A DNA stretch of 34,263 nt from an uncultured Collinsella sp. (GCA_900751755.1 CAADSP010000063.1:1-34263), one strand, 5' to 3'; positions 15,480 through 23,706 are shown, numbered from the stretch's first letter. Notes: generated by a model not told the origin, from the sequence alone. Translations and numbers: made by a program.

Positions 15480-15514
15480 AAATCTTATATGAATTGACTT
15501 AGATTTTGTATATT
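15480..15514 (+). promoter_or_regulatory. dnaK operator and promoter (candidate HspR site)
   Basis: The 27 bases at 15480-15506 read AAATCTTATAT-N5-GACTTAGATTT. The same 22 fixed bases with the same spacing occur upstream of clpB at 24235-24261, only the central five differing. The ends AAATCT/AGATTT are an inverted repeat. A TATATT -10 box follows at 15509-15514. As HspR is encoded in this operon and normally controls dnaK and clpB, this is the likely HspR operator, although it does not match the textbook HAIR site (CTTGAGT-N7-ACTCAAG). Confidence 0.75.
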
Positions 15515-15615
15515 CCGGCCCATAAGGGGATACACTACATCCTGAAAGACAAGCCGAAGCGCCGCGCGACAGATCGTCGAGGCGGCGCGAACGCAAAAGA
15601 GAGAGGGAATTTCTA

Positions 15616-17508
15616 ATGAGTAAGATTCTTGGTATCGACCTTGGTACTACTAACTCCGCTATGGCCGTCCTCGAGGGCGGTTCTCCGACCATTATCGTGA
15701 ACGCCGAGGGCGACCGCACCACCCCGTCCGTCGTGGGCTTCCGTGCCGACGGCGACCGCGTCGTGGGTAAGGCCGCTAAGAACCAGGCTGTCACCAACCC
15801 CAAGAACACCGTGTTCTCCATCAAGCGCTTCATGGGCCGCAAGTACTCCGAGTGCACCTCCGAGATCAAGACCGTGCCGTATGAGGTCAAGGAGGGCCAG
15901 GGTGGCCGTGCCGTCGTCGACATCGAGGGCAAGGATTACACCGCCGAGCAGGTGAGCGCCATGACGCTCGCAAAGATGAAGGCCGACGCCGAGAAGTATC
16001 TGGGCGAGACCGTCACCGACGCCGTCATCACCGTCCCGGCCTACTTCAACGACGCCCAGCGTCAGGCCACCAAGGACGCCGGCAAGATCGCTGGCCTCAA
16101 CGTCAAGCGTATCGTCAACGAGCCGACCGCTGCTGCTCTTGCCTATGGCCTGGACAAGCAGGGCACCGACCAGCGCATCCTGGTCTTCGACCTGGGCGGC
16201 GGCACCTTCGACGTCTCCATCCTCGACCTCGCCGACGGCGTGTTTGAGGTTCTGTCCACCTCGGGCGATAACCACCTGGGCGGCGACGACTGGGATCAGC
16301 GCGTCATCGATTGGATGGCCGATAAGTTCCAGCAGGAGAACGGTGTCGACCTGCGTCAGGACCCCATGGCCCTGCAGCGTCTGAAGGAGGCCGCCGAGAA
16401 CGCCAAGAAGGAGCTCTCCGCCGCCCAGCAGACCACCATCAACCTGCCGTTCATTACCATGAACCAGTCCGGCCCGCTGCACCTCAACTACACGCTGACC
16501 CGCGCCGAGTTCGAGAAGATCACCCGCGACCTGCTCGAGCGCTGCAAGCAGCCTGTCACCAACGCCCTGCGCGACGCTAAGCTCAAGCTCTCCGATTTGA
16601 CCGAGGTCATCCTCGTCGGCGGCTCCACCCGTATGCCCGCTGTCCAGGAGCTCGTCAAGACCATGACCGGCAAGCAGCCCAACATGTCCGTGAACCCCGA
16701 CGAGGTCGTTGCCGACGGTGCTGCCGTCCAGGGCGGCGTGCTCACCGGCGACGTCGAGGGCATCCTGCTGCTCGACGTTACCCCGCTGTCGCTGGGCGTC
16801 GAGACCATGGGCGGCATCATGACCAAGATGATCGACCGCAACACCACGATCCCGACCTCCAAGACCGAGGTCTACTCCACCGCTGCCGACAACCAGACCA
16901 GCGTCGAGATCAACGTGCTCCAGGGCGAGCGCGAGCTTGCCCGCGACAACAAGTCGCTCGGTAAGTTCCAGCTGACCGGCATTCCGGCTGCCCGCCGCGG
17001 CGTGCCGCAGATCGAGGTCACTTTCGACATCGACGCCAACGGCATCGTCAAGGTCTCCGCTAAGGACAAGGGCACCGGCAAGGAGCAGCAGATCACCATT
17101 TCCGGCTCCACCGCTCTGTCCGACGACGAAGTCGATCGTATGGTCAAGGACGCCGAGGCTCATGCCGAGGAGGACAAGAAGCAGAAGGAAGAGGTCGAGG
17201 TCCGCAACCAGACCGACAGCCTGTGCTACTCCACCGAGCAGACCCTCAACGAGCTGGGCGACAAGGTTTCCGCCGACGTGAAGTCCAAGGCCGAGGCCGC
17301 TATCGCCGACGCCAAGAAGGCGCTCGAGGGCTCTGACGTCGAGGCCATCAAGGCCGCCGGCGAGTCCCTGCAGTCCGTGGCCTACGAGCTGGCCCAGGTT
17401 GTCTACGCCGACGCTCAGCAGCAGACCGACGGTGCCGCCGGCGCCCAGCCTGCCGACGATGACGTCGTCGACGCCGACTACGAGGTTGTGGACGACGAGG
17501 ACAAATAA
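15616..17508 (+). CDS. dnaK: Hsp70 chaperone DnaK
   Basis: ATP-driven chaperone of 630 residues. The nucleotide domain opens with ILGIDLGTTNSAMAV and has DLGGGTFDVSIL, NEPTAAALAYG and VGGSTRMPAVQ. The substrate domain starts after the linker LLLDVTPLSLGVET, then a helical lid and an acidic tail ending near DYEVVDDEDK. ATG 15616 follows AGAGAGGGA. Codon use is strongly biased, as expected for a highly expressed gene. First gene of dnaK-grpE-dnaJ-hspR, with two bases to grpE. Confidence 0.98.
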   Translation: MSKILGIDLGTTNSAMAVLEGGSPTIIVNAEGDRTTPSVVGFRADGDRVVGKAAKNQAVTNPKNTVFSIKRFMGRKYSECTSEIKTVPYEVKEGQGGRAVVDIEGKDYTAEQVSAMTLAKMKADAEKYLGETVTDAVITVPAYFNDAQRQATKDAGKIAGLNVKRIVNEPTAAALAYGLDKQGTDQRILVFDLGGGTFDVSILDLADGVFEVLSTSGDNHLGGDDWDQRVIDWMADKFQQENGVDLRQDPMALQRLKEAAENAKKELSAAQQTTINLPFITMNQSGPLHLNYTLTRAEFEKITRDLLERCKQPVTNALRDAKLKLSDLTEVILVGGSTRMPAVQELVKTMTGKQPNMSVNPDEVVADGAAVQGGVLTGDVEGILLLDVTPLSLGVETMGGIMTKMIDRNTTIPTSKTEVYSTAADNQTSVEINVLQGERELARDNKSLGKFQLTGIPAARRGVPQIEVTFDIDANGIVKVSAKDKGTGKEQQITISGSTALSDDEVDRMVKDAEAHAEEDKKQKEEVEVRNQTDSLCYSTEQTLNELGDKVSADVKSKAEAAIADAKKALEGSDVEAIKAAGESLQSVAYELAQVVYADAQQQTDGAAGAQPADDDVVDADYEVVDDEDK

Positions 17509-17510
17509 TC

Positions 17511-18353
17511 ATGTCCGCCCGTAAAGCTCGCACGGAGGCGGCCGCCGCTGGCGCCGCCCCCGTTGACTCTGAGGAGAAGGACGTGAAGATTCCCGTAGAG
17601 GCCGCAGACGTTACCGAGGCCAACGAGGCCCCGGCCGCCGAGGCTGCCGAGAACCAAGTAGAGGATTCCAACAAGGAGGCGACGATGACCGAGGACGAGA
17701 TGGTGGAAGCCGCTATCCGCGCCGGTGAAGAAGCCGCCGACAACGACTTTAAGCTCAAGTTCGAGCAGGCTCAGAAAGAGCTTGCCGACGTGCGCAATGA
17801 GCTCGATGCTGCGGCAGAGGCTCAGAAGGCCGCCGAGGACAAGGCAAAGGACGCCACCGAGCGCACCGCCCGTCTGCAGGCCGACTGGGAGAACTTCCGT
17901 CGCCGCACCGCCAACGAGCGCATCGCCGAGCGCGAGCGCGCGACCGAGAAGCTTGTCACCGCGCTGTTGCCGGTGATCGACGATATCGAGCGCGCGATCG
18001 ACCATGCCCGCAGCCAAGAGCTTTCTGACGACTTTAAGCAGTTCGTCGATGGCGTTGACGCGGTACATGCCAAGCTGCTCGACGTGTTTGCGCATGAGGG
18101 CGTTGAGCCCATCGACCCCAAGGGCGAGGCGTTCGATCCGCTCGAGCACCAGGCTGTGGGTCGCGTCGAGGACGCGTCGCAGTACGATGAGACCGTCAAC
18201 GACGTGTACCAGAAGGGCTACCGCATGGCGGATCGCATCCTGCGTTCCGCGATGGTGACGGTGACCTACGGCGGCGAGAAACGCCCCGCACCGGAGCCCG
18301 AAGCGGCGCCCGAGGATGCTGCGGCCGATACGGCCGAGAGCACCGAGGAGTAA
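17511..18353 (+). CDS. grpE: Nucleotide exchange factor GrpE
   Basis: 280 residues. GrpE releases ADP from DnaK. The first ~85 residues are a low-complexity Ala/Glu-rich acidic extension not present in E. coli GrpE (197 residues). A long coiled coil follows (about 80-130), then LQADWENFRRRTANER and the C-terminal beta domain (GEAFDPLEHQAVGRVED, TVNDVYQKGYRMADRILRSAMVTV), both family hallmarks. A second ATG at 17685 inside the extension could give a shorter protein, but the ATG at 17511 is two bases after dnaK and fits coupling. Confidence 0.96.
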   Translation: MSARKARTEAAAAGAAPVDSEEKDVKIPVEAADVTEANEAPAAEAAENQVEDSNKEATMTEDEMVEAAIRAGEEAADNDFKLKFEQAQKELADVRNELDAAAEAQKAAEDKAKDATERTARLQADWENFRRRTANERIAERERATEKLVTALLPVIDDIERAIDHARSQELSDDFKQFVDGVDAVHAKLLDVFAHEGVEPIDPKGEAFDPLEHQAVGRVEDASQYDETVNDVYQKGYRMADRILRSAMVTVTYGGEKRPAPEPEAAPEDAAADTAESTEE

Positions 18354-18359
18354 TTGAGA

Positions 18360-18390
18360 AGGGCCCCGGGGCAACACCCGGGGCCCTTTC
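18360..18390 (+). terminator. Hairpin between grpE and dnaJ (attenuator)
   Basis: AGGGCCCCGGG (18360-18370) pairs perfectly with CCCGGGGCCCT (18377-18387) around GCAACA and is followed by TTTC. The U-tract is short, so partial termination is likely, giving less dnaJ-hspR mRNA than dnaK-grpE. Confidence 0.7.
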
Positions 18391-18460
18391 TGGCCTAGTG
18401 CCATATGAAAGCATGAGCCGCCGCCCGCTGGGCGGCGGATGAAACAGGAGAGGAGCTACG

Positions 18461-19426
18461 ATGGCTGCAGGCAAAACCTTCTATGACATCCTGGGCGTAT
18501 CCAAGAGCGCCTCCGACAAAGAGATCAAGAGCGCGTTTCGCAAGCTCGCGCAAAAATATCACCCCGATGCCGGCGGCGACGAGGCCAAGTTCAAGGAGAT
18601 CAGCGAGGCCTACGAGACGCTTTCGGACGAGAAGAAGCGCAAAGAGTACGACCAGATGCTCATGTTTGGCGGCATGCCGGGCGCGGGCGGCGCGTATGGC
18701 GGCGGCTACGGTGCCGGCGCGGGTGCCAGCGGCTGGGGCGACATCTTCGACAGCATCTTTAGCGGCAACGGCGCCTGGGGCAGCGATTGGGGCTCGGGCT
18801 TTGCCGGGGCTGCGGGCGCTGCCGGTGCCGGCGCGGGTCGCAGCCGTGCTCGCAAGGGCGGCGACCTGTCGCTGACCGTCGATGTGACGGCCGAAGACGC
18901 GTTTCGCGGCGTGACGCACAAGGTCACCTATCGCATTCCCTCGACAGGCGAGCAGCAGACCATTACGGTCTCGGTGCCCGCGGGCGCGGTCGACGGCGGC
19001 AAGCTACGCTACAAGCGTCGCGGCGAGTATGGCGTTGCCGGCGGCGAGCGGGGCGACCTGGTCGTGACCACGCATGTGGAGGAGCACCCGCTGTTTAAGC
19101 GCAAGGGTGCCGATGTGACCATGGAGGTGCCGATCTCGGTCTACGAGGCGGCGCTCGGCTGCACGGTTGATGTGCCCACGCCCGGCGGCGCGACGGTTCG
19201 TCTGAAGGTGCCCGCTGGCACCCAGACGGGCAAGAAGTTCCGCTTTAAGGAGATGGGTGCGCCCGACGTTAAGCACCGTGGCCGCACAGGCGCGCTGCTC
19301 GTCGAAATCAAGGTACAGGTCCCCACGAACCTGTCCGATGACGAGCGCGATGCTATGACCAAGCTGCGCGAGGCCGACACGCGCGATTATCGCGAGAAGG
19401 TCAACCGTTACAAGGCGACGTACTAG
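18461..19426 (+). CDS. dnaJ: DnaJ-type co-chaperone without zinc finger
   Basis: 321 residues. J domain 1-70 with the HPD motif (KYHPDAGGDEAKFKEISEAYETL) that stimulates DnaK ATPase, a Gly/Ala-rich linker (about 72-128), then two beta-barrel client domains (DLSLTVDVTAEDAFRG, HPLFKRKGADVTMEVPISVYEAALG, GTQTGKKFRFKEMG). The CxxCxGxG zinc repeats of type A DnaJ are absent, so this is a CbpA-like type B protein, though it occupies the dnaJ position of the operon. ATG preceded by GGAGAGGAG. Confidence 0.94.
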   Translation: MAAGKTFYDILGVSKSASDKEIKSAFRKLAQKYHPDAGGDEAKFKEISEAYETLSDEKKRKEYDQMLMFGGMPGAGGAYGGGYGAGAGASGWGDIFDSIFSGNGAWGSDWGSGFAGAAGAAGAGAGRSRARKGGDLSLTVDVTAEDAFRGVTHKVTYRIPSTGEQQTITVSVPAGAVDGGKLRYKRRGEYGVAGGERGDLVVTTHVEEHPLFKRKGADVTMEVPISVYEAALGCTVDVPTPGGATVRLKVPAGTQTGKKFRFKEMGAPDVKHRGRTGALLVEIKVQVPTNLSDDERDAMTKLREADTRDYREKVNRYKATY

Positions 19427-19498
19427 GGCGGTCGTGGCGCACACCCGCGCCCGCGGGCTTATGATGGACGATAACGAGACGGAAAGGGGTCAGGTAGC

Positions 19499-19915
19499 AT
19501 GGCCGAGGACAATAGGAATAAACCGCTGTACATGATCAGCGTGGCGGCCGAGTTGACCGGCATGCATCCGCAGACTCTGCGCGTCTACGAGTCCAAGGGC
19601 CTGGTGAACCCCCAGCGCTCGGGCGGCAACACGCGTCTGTATTCGCGTGCCGATATCGAGCGCCTGGAGCTCATCAACCAGCTGACCGACGAGGGCATCA
19701 ACCTTGCCGGCGTGGTGCGCATCCTCGATATGAAGGAGCGTGCCGAGGAGCGCGAGCGCGAGAACGAAAAGCTCCGCGCCCGCGTGCGCCAGCTCGAGGA
19801 CGAGCTGCACGAGTACAAGATGCAGAAGAAGATCACCGCCCTGGCCCCGCGCGACGGCTCGGTTAACCCCGAACAGGTCATGCGCAAGCTGCTGGGTGCC
19901 GGCGGGGATTTGTAG
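19499..19915 (+). CDS. hspR: Heat-shock repressor HspR (MerR family)
   Basis: 138 residues. The N-terminal MerR winged helix YMISVAAELTGMHPQTLRVYESKGLVNPQRSGGN (split by the turn) and RLYSRADIERLELINQLTDEGINLAGV closely match HspR of other Actinobacteria. A coiled coil follows (ERERENEKLRARVRQLEDELHEYKM) and a short tail. HspR represses dnaK and clpB operons with DnaK as co-repressor, so its place at the end of this operon gives feedback control. ATG preceded by AAAGGGGTCAGG. Confidence 0.95.
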   Translation: MAEDNRNKPLYMISVAAELTGMHPQTLRVYESKGLVNPQRSGGNTRLYSRADIERLELINQLTDEGINLAGVVRILDMKERAEERERENEKLRARVRQLEDELHEYKMQKKITALAPRDGSVNPEQVMRKLLGAGGDL

Positions 19916-19942
19916 TTACGCGGTTTTACCAAACCGCGTAAC
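19915..19942 (+). other. Perfect hairpin at the hspR stop codon
   Basis: GTTACGCGGTTT (19915-19926) pairs with AAACCGCGTAAC (19931-19942) around a TACC loop. The first base is the last base of the hspR stop codon. No T-tract follows, so it may protect the 3' end of the mRNA or be a small palindromic repeat. Confidence 0.6.
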
Positions 19943-19962
19943 GGGCCGACGCTGCGCGCCGC

Positions 19963-20048
19963 CCAGAGCGACAATTTGTCATTCAAAAGGCAAGGCATGA
20001 CCAGAAGGTCTATGCCTTGCCTTTTCCATGCCAACTTGTTCGCTCTGG
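19963..20048 (+). terminator. Nested hairpin terminator after hspR
   Basis: An inner stem AAAAGGCAAGGCAT (19985-19998) with ATGCCTTGCCTTTT (20012-20025), extended by GACC/GGTC to an AGAA loop, sits inside an outer inverted repeat CCAGAGCGACAA (19963-19974) with TTGTTCGCTCTGG (20036-20048). The inner stem with its A4/T4 ends can act as a terminator; the outer pair makes the whole an 86-base structured element. Confidence 0.72.
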
Positions 20049-20059
20049 ACGTCGCTCGC

Positions 20060-20210
20060 TGTCCGTCCTCTACCTGCGGCGTTGCCTTGCTCCGGATGAG
20101 GTAGTCATTGGGGACGTTCTTAAATGACTGGTCAAAGGGGACATTCTTGCGGCACTTGGCAGTTGGGGACGTTCCTTTTGTGCCGGCACTTTGGGACACT
20201 CCTTGTCAGA
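20060..20210. repeat. Dispersed intergenic repeat, copy C
   Basis: Same family and same order as 98-190: the TCCTCTACCTGCG block at 20060-20086, then several GGGGAC(G/A)TTC units (20107-20117, 20137-20147, 20173-20183, 20193-20203) with the TGCCGGCA core. It lies in the 439-base gap between hspR and the hydratase. Beyond it, 20323-20339 is a small perfect hairpin (GCCCAAA/TTTGGGC) just before the hydratase ribosome binding site. Confidence 0.7.
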
Positions 20211-20354
20211 AGAGTGATGCAAGGTGCTCGTCCTTTGCTTTACCGAGATAAAGTGAACGTGCAGATTCGTAACCCGCTGGCAACCGTTCTATGGCACGAT
20301 ATTGAACGAATGTATGCTATGCGCCCAAATCTTTTGGGCAGAGTGGGAGACAGT

Positions 20355-22655
20355 ATGGTCAAGCTGTACGAGGACGGCATCTACCTGCGCGGCGGCAGCG
20401 AGGTTGTGCTTGCGGCCGAGGCTGCCGAGCGCGGTATTACGCAGACGCCCGAGGATGCCAAGCGCGGCACCATCGCGTATTCGATCCTTCAGGCACACAA
20501 TACGTCCGGCGACCCCGAGGCGCTCAAGATTCGCTTCGATGCCATGGCGAGCCACGACATCACCTTTGTCGGCATCATCCAGACGGCGCGCGCCTCGGGC
20601 ATGGAGCAGTTCCCGCTGCCCTACGTGCTCACCAACTGCCATAACTCGCTGTGCGCCGTGGGCGGCACCATCAACGAGGACGACCACGTCTTTGGCCTTT
20701 CTGCGGCCAAGAAGTACGGCGGCATCTTCGTTCCGCCGCACATCGCCGTCATCCACTCCTTTATGCGTGAGAACTTCGCCGGTTGCGGCAAGATGATTCT
20801 GGGTTCCGACTCGCACACCCGCTACGGCGCTCTGGGCACCATGGCCGTTGGCGAGGGCGGCGGCGAGCTGGCAAAGCAGCTGCTGTGCGACACCTACGAT
20901 GTCGCCTATCCCGGCGTCGTGGCCATCTACCTCACGGGTGCCCCGCGTTCCGGCGTCGGCCCGCACGATGTGGCGCTCGCCATCATCAAGGCGGTCTTTG
21001 CCAAGGGCTACGTTAAGAACAAGGTCATGGAGTTTGTGGGCCCGGGCATCGCGAGCATGACGACCGACTACCGCAACGGCGTCGACGTCATGACCACCGA
21101 GACCACCTGCCTGTCGAGCATCTGGGCCACCGACGAGGACACGCGCGCGTTTTTGGCCATGCACGGCCGCGGCGACGACTACCGCGAGCTCAAACCCGCC
21201 GATGTTGCCTACTACGACGGTTGCGTCGAGGTCGACCTGTCGAGCATCAAGCCCATGATCGCGCTGCCGTTCCATCCTTCCAATGGCTTTGAGATCGACG
21301 AGCTCAACGAGAACCTCGAGGACATCCTGCACGAGGTGGAGCTCGAGGCTGCCAAGATCGGCGAGGGTAAGACGCACTTTAGCCTGCTCGACAAGATCGT
21401 CGACGGCAAGCTGCACGTGCAGCAGGGCGTTATCGCCGGCTGCTCGGGCGGCAACTACGACTCCGTGGTCCAGGCTGCCCGCGTGCTCAAGGGCGCCAAC
21501 ACCGGCTGCGGCGAGTTCTCGCTGTCGGTCTATCCCACGAGCCAGCCCGTGGCACTCGAGCTTACACGCCGCGGCTATATCTACGACCTGATGGAGGCTG
21601 GCGCGATCGTGCGCACGGCGTTCTGCGGCCCGTGTTTCGGTGCCGGCGACACGCCCGCTAACAACGGCCTGTCCATCCGCCACGCCACGCGCAACTTCCC
21701 CAACCGTGAGGGTTCCAAGCCGGGCAATGGCCAGCTGAGCGCGGTGGCCCTGATGGACGCCCGCTCCATTGCGGCGACGGCTGCCAACGGCGGCGTCCTG
21801 ACGCCGGCGACCGACCTGCCCGAGGAGACCTGGGACGAGGCCTGCGAGTACACCTTTGACGACGCGCCGTACAAGAAGCGCGTGTACTGGGGCTTTGGCA
21901 AGGCTGAGCCGGCCGACGAGCTGGTCGAAGGCCCCAACATCAAGCCGTGGCCCGCGATGGAGCCTCTCGGCGACGATATCCTGCTCAAGGTGTGCTCCAA
22001 GATCATGGACCCGGTCACCACGACTGACGAGCTCATTCCTTCGGGCGAGACGAGCTCCTTCCGCTCCAATCCGCTGGGCCTGGCAGAGTTTACGCTGAGC
22101 CGTCGTGATCCGGCCTACGTGGGCCGCTCCAAGGAGGTTGACGCGGTGGAAAAGCGCCGCGTTGCCGGCGAAGCAGCAGGCGACCTGGCGGCACTCGATG
22201 CCGAGCTTGCCGGTGTGTTTGAGGCGCTGACTGGCGCGGGTGTCGCGGCCGATGCCAAGGCGACTGAGTACGGCTCCATGCTCTATGCCAAGAAGCCCGG
22301 TGACGGTTCTGCCCGCGAGCAGGCCGCGAGCTGCCAGCGCGTAATTGGCGGTCTGGCCAACATCGTCCACGAGTACGCCACCAAGCGCTATCGCTCCAAT
22401 GTGATGAACTGGGGCATGGTGCCCTTCCAGATGGAGGCCGAGCCCAGCTTTGAGGTGGGCGACTACGTCTTTGTGCCGGGTATCCGCGCCGCGCTCGACG
22501 GCGACCTGAAGGACATCGCCGCTTACGTGGTTCGCGCCGATGGTGCGGTCGAGCAGATTGAGCTCTACATTGCCGATATGACGGCAGAGGAGCGTGCCAT
22601 CGTCAAGGCCGGCTGCTTGATCAACTACAACAAGTTCAAGGCCGCTGCCGAGTAA
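20355..22655 (+). CDS. Aconitase-family hydratase
   Basis: 766 residues, a [4Fe-4S] hydro-lyase of the aconitase superfamily with all four domains in one chain. The three cluster cysteines are at 363 (IAGCSGGNYDS), 424 and 427 (AFCGPCFGAGD), almost exactly at the mitochondrial aconitase positions. LGSDSHTRYGALGTMAVGEGG and the swivel-domain DGSAREQAA are the other signatures. It differs from canonical aconitase in the latter motif (usually GSSREHAA), and resembles E. coli YbhJ more than AcnA or AcnB, so its substrate is uncertain. I chose the ATG at 20355 because GGGAGA precedes it; the frame extends 77 codons upstream, but through dispersed repeat sequence. Confidence 0.88.
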   Translation: MVKLYEDGIYLRGGSEVVLAAEAAERGITQTPEDAKRGTIAYSILQAHNTSGDPEALKIRFDAMASHDITFVGIIQTARASGMEQFPLPYVLTNCHNSLCAVGGTINEDDHVFGLSAAKKYGGIFVPPHIAVIHSFMRENFAGCGKMILGSDSHTRYGALGTMAVGEGGGELAKQLLCDTYDVAYPGVVAIYLTGAPRSGVGPHDVALAIIKAVFAKGYVKNKVMEFVGPGIASMTTDYRNGVDVMTTETTCLSSIWATDEDTRAFLAMHGRGDDYRELKPADVAYYDGCVEVDLSSIKPMIALPFHPSNGFEIDELNENLEDILHEVELEAAKIGEGKTHFSLLDKIVDGKLHVQQGVIAGCSGGNYDSVVQAARVLKGANTGCGEFSLSVYPTSQPVALELTRRGYIYDLMEAGAIVRTAFCGPCFGAGDTPANNGLSIRHATRNFPNREGSKPGNGQLSAVALMDARSIAATAANGGVLTPATDLPEETWDEACEYTFDDAPYKKRVYWGFGKAEPADELVEGPNIKPWPAMEPLGDDILLKVCSKIMDPVTTTDELIPSGETSSFRSNPLGLAEFTLSRRDPAYVGRSKEVDAVEKRRVAGEAAGDLAALDAELAGVFEALTGAGVAADAKATEYGSMLYAKKPGDGSAREQAASCQRVIGGLANIVHEYATKRYRSNVMNWGMVPFQMEAEPSFEVGDYVFVPGIRAALDGDLKDIAAYVVRADGAVEQIELYIADMTAEERAIVKAGCLINYNKFKAAAE

Positions 22656-22666
22656 CTCTGCTGTAC

Positions 22667-22738
22667 GCCCCGGCCACACCTTTCCCTCGTGCTCGCGCGC
22701 TTCGCGAGGGTCGCCCGAGGGAAAGGTGTGGCCGGGGC
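22667..22738 (+). terminator. Long terminator-like inverted repeat after the hydratase
   Basis: Perfect 23-base arms (22667-22689 and 22716-22738, core GGCCACACCTTTCCCTCG) enclose 26 bases that can form their own hairpin around GCGCGCTTCGCG. The stem is far longer than a usual terminator and no T-tract follows, so it may be a repeat element that also stops transcription. Confidence 0.6.
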
Positions 22739-22741
22739 TAC

Positions 22742-22806
22742 CGCGACGTTCTCGTTGGGTCTTGAGGGGCGCTAATAATTGACCGGGACCACCACAAAGG
22801 TGCCTG
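22742..22806. repeat. Dispersed repeat, left copy beside the gene at 22819-23466
   Basis: Contains CGTTCTCGTTGGGTCTTG and GGACCACCACAAAGG in this order. The same two blocks recur at 23826-23947 in the same orientation, so the gene at 22819-23466 is flanked by direct repeats. Confidence 0.6.
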
Positions 22807-22818
22807 CCCGGCGGGACC

Positions 22819-23466
22819 TTATTTCGATGGGGTCCAGGTTATTTCATCGTCAAATAGCCAAGTGCGTGCCGAACCACTGTTGCGCGCTGTCTGCGGATCG
22901 GGCTCACAAGTTTGTTCGTAGGCATCTTCGGTACACCGATCCATAAAATCGACGACTGCCGTCTGGTCGCCCTCCATGACGTAGATTACGTCGCCATCCG
23001 AGATATAGACCCCCGGTCCTTCATTATCCACGTAGCCGGAGTCGTATGAGACGTTGCACAATCTGCTCCCGTTTGCCGCATCGAGCTCAAGGGTCGAATA
23101 ATACCCGCCAACCATTTGGCCATTCTTGGCTCGATATGTTGCGGCGCCGTACCACCGCTTAAACGTCTTGCCTTTGAGCAAACTGGTTGCCTTGCCGATA
23201 AGCTGCTCATCTTTGGTGTAGCGCCTGGCCCCAAGTTCGATACGGGGATAGTTGCTGACACCAAGCGCTGCGGGCGTACCGTCAAAATCGACGGTGACCG
23301 AATCGGGTTTGACGATATCGGTGAGGACCTCGATGGGATAGCTTACGGTCTCAACCGCCGCCTGCGTCGCAGAGGCGGGGAGAAATGCGAGATAGATAAT
23401 TCCTACGCCGACTGCGGTAATCGCAAACGCTAAGACGAGCAGGCCGATATAGGTGGAGCGTTTCAC
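22819..23466 (-). CDS. Membrane-anchored extracytoplasmic protein of unknown function
   Basis: 215 residues, family not recognised. After a KRST start a single membrane segment (about 5-27, YIGLLVLAFAITAVGVGIIYLAF) anchors a domain outside the cell, rich in aromatic and acidic residues (FKRWYGAATYRAKNG, GGYYSTLELDAANG, GDVIYVMEGDQTAVVDF, ending in DDEITWTPSK). Two or three cysteines in the domain could form disulfides. I chose the GTG at 23466 because GAGGT lies upstream and the positive charges then precede the membrane segment; an ATG at 23493 is the alternative. Base composition looks lower in GC than the neighbours, and the gene lies between direct repeats, so it may be a later arrival. 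Confidence 0.75.
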   Translation of the reverse strand: MKRSTYIGLLVLAFAITAVGVGIIYLAFLPASATQAAVETVSYPIEVLTDIVKPDSVTVDFDGTPAALGVSNYPRIELGARRYTKDEQLIGKATSLLKGKTFKRWYGAATYRAKNGQMVGGYYSTLELDAANGSRLCNVSYDSGYVDNEGPGVYISDGDVIYVMEGDQTAVVDFMDRCTEDAYEQTCEPDPQTARNSGSARTWLFDDEITWTPSK

Positions 23467-23670
23467 GGCGGGTACCTCGCAAATAGTATGCATTCATTAG
23501 GATAAGTGATACCAGCTTACGACAATATTCAAAAGAAAGCGATCGATCGAAATGACGGGGTGAAAAGGCCCTATTGGGCTTCGATTTGACCTCTAATAGA
23601 AATATTTGCCCCACTCATTCTGGGCGTGAGGTCAATAATTGAGTCCACGAGTTTTGAGCGATACTCTTCT

Positions 23671-23706
23671 CACTAAACTCACTATAATCACTATAAGCAC
23701 TATCAA
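23671..23706. repeat. Four 9-bp tandem repeats (iteron-like)
   Basis: Four adjoining units CACTAAACT, CACTATAAT, CACTATAAG and CACTATCAA. They are followed by AGGGGG and an ATG that meets a stop codon at once. The second unit contains TATAAT. This lies in the 884-base gap upstream of clpB. Bases 23467-23670 show nothing else recognisable. Confidence 0.65.

Noticed and set aside
15613..17163. 516-codon open frame opposite dnaK
   Set aside because: Long antisense frames opposite dnaK are a known effect of its codon bias. The protein is low-complexity Gly/Val/Leu/Asp with no domain.
20124..20354. N-terminal extension of the hydratase by 77 residues
   Set aside because: The frame runs through dispersed repeat sequence; a good ribosome binding site and the family N-terminus begin at 20355.
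20289..22679. 796-codon open frame opposite the hydratase
   Set aside because: Same antisense artefact; the sense frame carries all aconitase motifs.
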